From a bacterium (lineage in GTDB: Bacteria; Planctomycetota; Planctomycetia; Pirellulales; Pirellulaceae): a stretch of DNA of 64,000 bases. Numbering within the stretch: position 1 is the first letter of the stretch; each line of letters opens with the position of its first letter. Location: positions 310,001 to 374,000 of the forward strand of contig JAUIGN010000001.1 in assembly GCA_030430075.1 (NCBI GenBank), in the 5' to 3' direction. Positions 61,081 through 64,000 of the stretch are shown piece after piece. The translations under genes and the position numbers were made by a program. The notes beneath the pieces were generated by a model that made no database searches, was not told where the DNA came from, and saw nothing but the letters and a program-made list of their open reading frames with translations.

Positions 61081-64000
61081 TCATTGTTCTGAATTGTCCT
61101 CAACACTCCGTGTTCGCTCGGGCTGGGCCCAGATGCGAATCGTCATGTCTTCAATGCCGGCGGCGCTGGCGAAGTAATGGCCCAGCGGGCCGGCGGCCAC
61201 ACTGCGTACGAAGAACTGGTGGCCGTGCAAGGTTTGCAAGACTTCGCGCGTCTCGACATCCCAGATCTTGACCGTGCGATCGGCGGACCCGCTGACGAGG
61301 CGCTTTCCATCGGCACTGAAGGCGACGCTGAGAACCGAGCTTGCATGCCCGGTCAAGGTCGCGACTGCCGCACCGGTCTCCGCGTCCCAGATCTTGAGCG
61401 TGTCGTCGAACGAGCCGGTCGCCAAGGTATCACCCTGCGGACTGGCAGCCACACACGACACGAGTTCCTTGTGCCCCTCGGCGGAGAATACTTGCTCGCC
61501 CGTCGCGACGTCCCACGCGCGCACCTTGTGATCGGCACAGGCCCCAACGACTCGTTGGTCGTCGGCAGCGAACGCCACGCCGCGAACCGCCGCCTTGGCT
61601 CCCGAAATCGTCCGGAACTCGCCACCGGTCCGCGCGTTCCAGATCCTCAGCGTGCCGTCCGCCGATCCACTGACAACCCGTTCGCCGTCCCGGCTGAAGG
61701 CGACCCCGTGAACGGTACGACGGTGGCCGTGCAGCACGATGGGTTGCTTCTCGGCCTGCTTGATTTCCCAGAGATACACGTCGTTGCCGCTGGCGCAGAC
61801 AAGCTGCTCGCCGGCCGGCGAAAAGTCGACGTCCTGCACGGCATCCGCGTGTTGCATCAGCCCGCGCAACTCGACACCCGTGGTCGTGTCCCAAAGGTGC
61901 ACTGTCTTGTCATGGCCGCCGCTGGCGAGCAGCTTGCCATCCGGGCTGAAAACCACGGAACTTGCAGCGGTGGCGAGTCCCTGGCGAATCGTCAGCGAGG
62001 CCGCCTGGCGGCGCGTGGCTTTCCAGAGCGAGAGATAGCTGCCGCCATCCTCCGTGCCGCTCGCCAGAATTCCCTCGCCCCCAGGCAAGAACATCGCGTT
62101 TCCCAATCTGCGTGCCGAGCTGGAAATCTCGAGCAATTCAACGCCCGTTTCGGCACTCCAGACTTTCAACGTGCTGGTGGCATCCGGTGGATTGCCTTTC
62201 AGGCCCGCGGTCACAATGCGATCCCCATCCGGGCTGTAATCGATACTGAAGACGGTGCCCCGATGGCCTGGCAACGTCCGTATCGACTCGCCGGTCCCCA
62301 GTGCTCGCACATCAATCTTATGCGGGCCGGGCCCCATGCCACCGCCCAAAGCGAACTGTCGGCTATCGGGACTGACCGCGACACTGAGCACGGCCATGGG
62401 TGGGCCGTTAATGCGGTGAGCACGTTCACCCGTCGCAACATTCCAGACGCATACTTCACCTTGTGCAAGAAACGATCCACCCAAACCGCCGCTCACGACC
62501 CAATCGCCATCCGGGCTGAATGTTGTGCTCATCACCGCGCCCGCATGTCCCTGCAGGTTCCAGAGTTGCTTGCCGGTTTGCGCGTCCCACACGCGCAGCT
62601 CGCCCGGCCGGTTTCCGGCCGAGTTTGGCGAGGGGCCGCCGAGCACGCCGACCTCCCCACCGCCGCTCGCGATCCGCCGCCCGTCGGCGGCGAAGGCCAC
62701 GCAAAGGACGGCCGTGGTATGGCCCGCCAGCTCCTGCAGTTGCCGGCCGCTCGCCACGTCCCAGACGCGGACGGTCTGATCCTGTGAGCCGGTGACCAGC
62801 CGGTCTCCTCGAGGGCCGAACGCAACGGCCGTGACCGCTGCCCCATGCCCACGCAAGGTGGCGACCGCCCGGTTCGCTCGCAGATCCCATACCACCAGTT
62901 CTTCGTCAGCATCGTTGAAAACAACGGCGGCTCGCCTTCCGTCGGGGCCGACGACGGCGCCGTTGAGTAAGTTGCCAAGTCCCTGGACGACCCGATCGTC
63001 GGCCGGCTGGAGACGCCACAGCCGAACCTCCCCTGCCAATGCCAGCGCCGCATGGGCACCGATGGCGAGCTGACTTCCGTCGGGGCTGAATCGCAAGCTA
63101 GTCGCATCATGGGCGGTTTGGCCAGTGAGGGTGACCGCGGGAGCACCCGTTTTGGCGTCCCACAAGACGAGCTTCTGATCGGCTGCCGCACTGGCAATCC
63201 TCGCGCCGGAGGGCGAAAAAACAGCGCTCCGCAACACGCCGTGGTGTCCGGCCAGCTGGAGTTGCTCGGCGCCCGTCGCCGCATCCCGGATCGTCAGTGC
63301 GCCAAATCGCCCCTCCCCCCGCGGTGGCCGGCCAGATTCCCCGCCACCACAGACCAGTTGTTTGCCGTCGGGGTGATAGTCGACACAAGTCACGGCACCG
63401 GCGATCGACGCCGATTCCCACAGCAGTTCGCCCGTCGCCACATCCCATGCGCGCAGTTCGCCGTTGCTGCCCACCGACTCGGGATCCCCCGCGCCACTGA
63501 CGAGCTGCTTCCCGTCGGGGCTGAACGCCAGGCTTGTTATCGGCTTGGTGTGGCCTTCGAGCGTCTTCATCCTGTCACCGGTCGACGCATCCCAGAGCAT
63601 CACTGACTGATCCTTGGAACCGCTGGCAACCAACCGGCCCGCAGGATCGAACGCGGCCGCCGTCACCTCCCGCGCGTGCCCGGCCAGCAGATGCACCGTG
63701 GCTCCCCCGGCAACACGCCACAGTCGAAGCGCTTTGTCTTCCGAGCCGCTCAACACAAGCTCTCCGTCCGGGCTGAAGGCGACACATGTGATCGGCCGTT
63801 TATGACCTTCGAGTTGGTGTTCGAGTTCGAGCGTTTCGACATTCCAGATCTTCAGCTCGCTGCGATACCGGAACGCGGGTCCGGCGCCTCCGCCAACGAC
63901 GACCCGCCGCCCATCGGGACTGTAGGCGACCGCCTTCACCGGCCCGTTGTGCCCCATGATCGTCCCGAGCTGGTCGGTAAACCGGGTGTAGAGAAAATCG
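61081..64000 (-). CDS. Giant WD40-repeat protein, 5' end beyond window
   Basis: At least 973 residues remain open to the window edge; the ATG at 63957 lies inside a WD repeat (L-G-T-I-M-G-H-N-G-P-V-K-A-V-A-Y), so it is not the true start. I count about 21 repeat ends of the x-x-(L/V)-x-(L/I/V)-W-(D/N) type, such as GSEDKALRLW, QTVRVWD, KTVHLWD and RTVKIWD, enough for three seven-bladed propellers. Typical GH and S-P-D-G-x-x-(L/V) elements occur in each blade. Planctomycetes often fuse such arrays to cytochrome or kinase domains, but the N-terminal part is not visible here. The role is probably as an interaction scaffold. Confidence 0.9.
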   Translation of the reverse strand, partial: DFLYTRFTDQLGTIMGHNGPVKAVAYSPDGRRVVVGGGAGPAFRYRSELKIWNVETLELEHQLEGHKRPITCVAFSPDGELVLSGSEDKALRLWRVAGGATVHLLAGHAREVTAAAFDPAGRLVASGSKDQSVMLWDASTGDRMKTLEGHTKPITSLAFSPDGKQLVSGAGDPESVGSNGELRAWDVATGELLWESASIAGAVTCVDYHPDGKQLVCGGGESGRPPRGEGRFGALTIRDAATGAEQLQLAGHHGVLRSAVFSPSGARIASAAADQKLVLWDAKTGAPAVTLTGQTAHDATSLRFSPDGSQLAIGAHAALALAGEVRLWRLQPADDRVVQGLGNLLNGAVVGPDGRRAAVVFNDADEELVVWDLRANRAVATLRGHGAAVTAVAFGPRGDRLVTGSQDQTVRVWDVASGRQLQELAGHTTAVLCVAFAADGRRIASGGGEVGVLGGPSPNSAGNRPGELRVWDAQTGKQLWNLQGHAGAVMSTTFSPDGDWVVSGGLGGSFLAQGEVCVWNVATGERAHRINGPPMAVLSVAVSPDSRQFALGGGMGPGPHKIDVRALGTGESIRTLPGHRGTVFSIDYSPDGDRIVTAGLKGNPPDATSTLKVWSAETGVELLEISSSARRLGNAMFLPGGEGILASGTEDGGSYLSLWKATRRQAASLTIRQGLATAASSVVFSPDGKLLASGGHDKTVHLWDTTTGVELRGLMQHADAVQDVDFSPAGEQLVCASGNDVYLWEIKQAEKQPIVLHGHRRTVHGVAFSRDGERVVSGSADGTLRIWNARTGGEFRTISGAKAAVRGVAFAADDQRVVGACADHKVRAWDVATGEQVFSAEGHKELVSCVAASPQGDTLATGSFDDTLKIWDAETGAAVATLTGHASSVLSVAFSADGKRLVSGSADRTVKIWDVETREVLQTLHGHQFFVRSVAAGPLGHYFASAAGIEDMTIRIWAQPERTRSVEDNSEQ

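Noticed and set aside
61177-62787. Long open frame on the plus strand opposite the WD40 gene
   Set aside because: It is the antisense of a clear WD40 protein, has no domain of its own and an Arg/Pro/Gly-rich composition, as expected from high-GC antisense frames.

Overview
The window is a GC-rich chromosomal segment, almost certainly from a planctomycete (Planctomycetota, probably Pirellulales-like). The signs are: small conserved genes typical of that group (48960-49187, 43590-44303), a fused SecDF with a long acidic repeat linker, a TatC with an enlarged first loop, a redoxin/cytochrome/copper-monooxygenase fusion, a DUF2752 protein, a giant WD40 protein, and frequent GTG/TTG starts with weak or absent Shine-Dalgarno sites. 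No phage, integrase, transposase or CRISPR array was seen. The content is mostly housekeeping, with repeat-rich islands between genes.

Layout. 1-2573 (minus): edge of an unknown gene, kdsA, a repeat island, and a YegS-type lipid kinase. 3439-11501 (plus): tRNA-Thr(CGT), a TPR protein with two RNA-polymerase-alpha-CTD-like domains, tgt, yajC, secDF and a LysM protein. 11572-19004: a secreted alpha/beta-hydrolase-fold protein, a VWA membrane protein, then rny, ymdB, DUF2752 and a lipoprotein on the minus strand. 19669-22357 (plus): tilS and tatC. 22575-26722 (minus): a nitrogen module of porin, amtB and glnK, with a perfect sigma-54 promoter match before amtB. 27339-35561 (minus): tmk, polA, coaE, rho, ribH, nusB, ftsY. 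36182-43160: a membrane coiled-coil protein with a BRCT-like tail, a HEAT protein, serC-serA and proC. 43590-47424 (plus): two small conserved genes, an EfpL/YeiP-type EF-P paralogue and the redoxin/cytochrome/monooxygenase fusion. 47540-48101 (minus): a SelW/Rdx-like gene with an in-frame UGA at the CxxU position, and a histone-H1-like gene. 48360-48928: a repeat island. 48960-51056 (minus): a small conserved gene, rsmA and ribE. 51459-53752 (plus): eno and two membrane proteins. 53886-55380 (minus): a lipoprotein and surE. 55752-59603 (plus): guaA and ettA. 59761-64000 (minus): a small membrane protein, a repeat island, a membrane-anchored protein and a WD40 protein of about 21 blades that runs off the window.

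The observations I rate highest are the probable selenoprotein at 47540-47773, which ordinary gene calling misses because of its UGA; the sigma-54 promoter of amtB together with a PII protein that has Phe at position 51; the TPR/double alpha-CTD protein; two dispersed repeat families, one built around GGTCTCC motifs and short palindromes; and a terminator-like perfect palindrome just after a TATAAT box in front of guaA. Family assignments rest on motifs read by eye; no database search was run.
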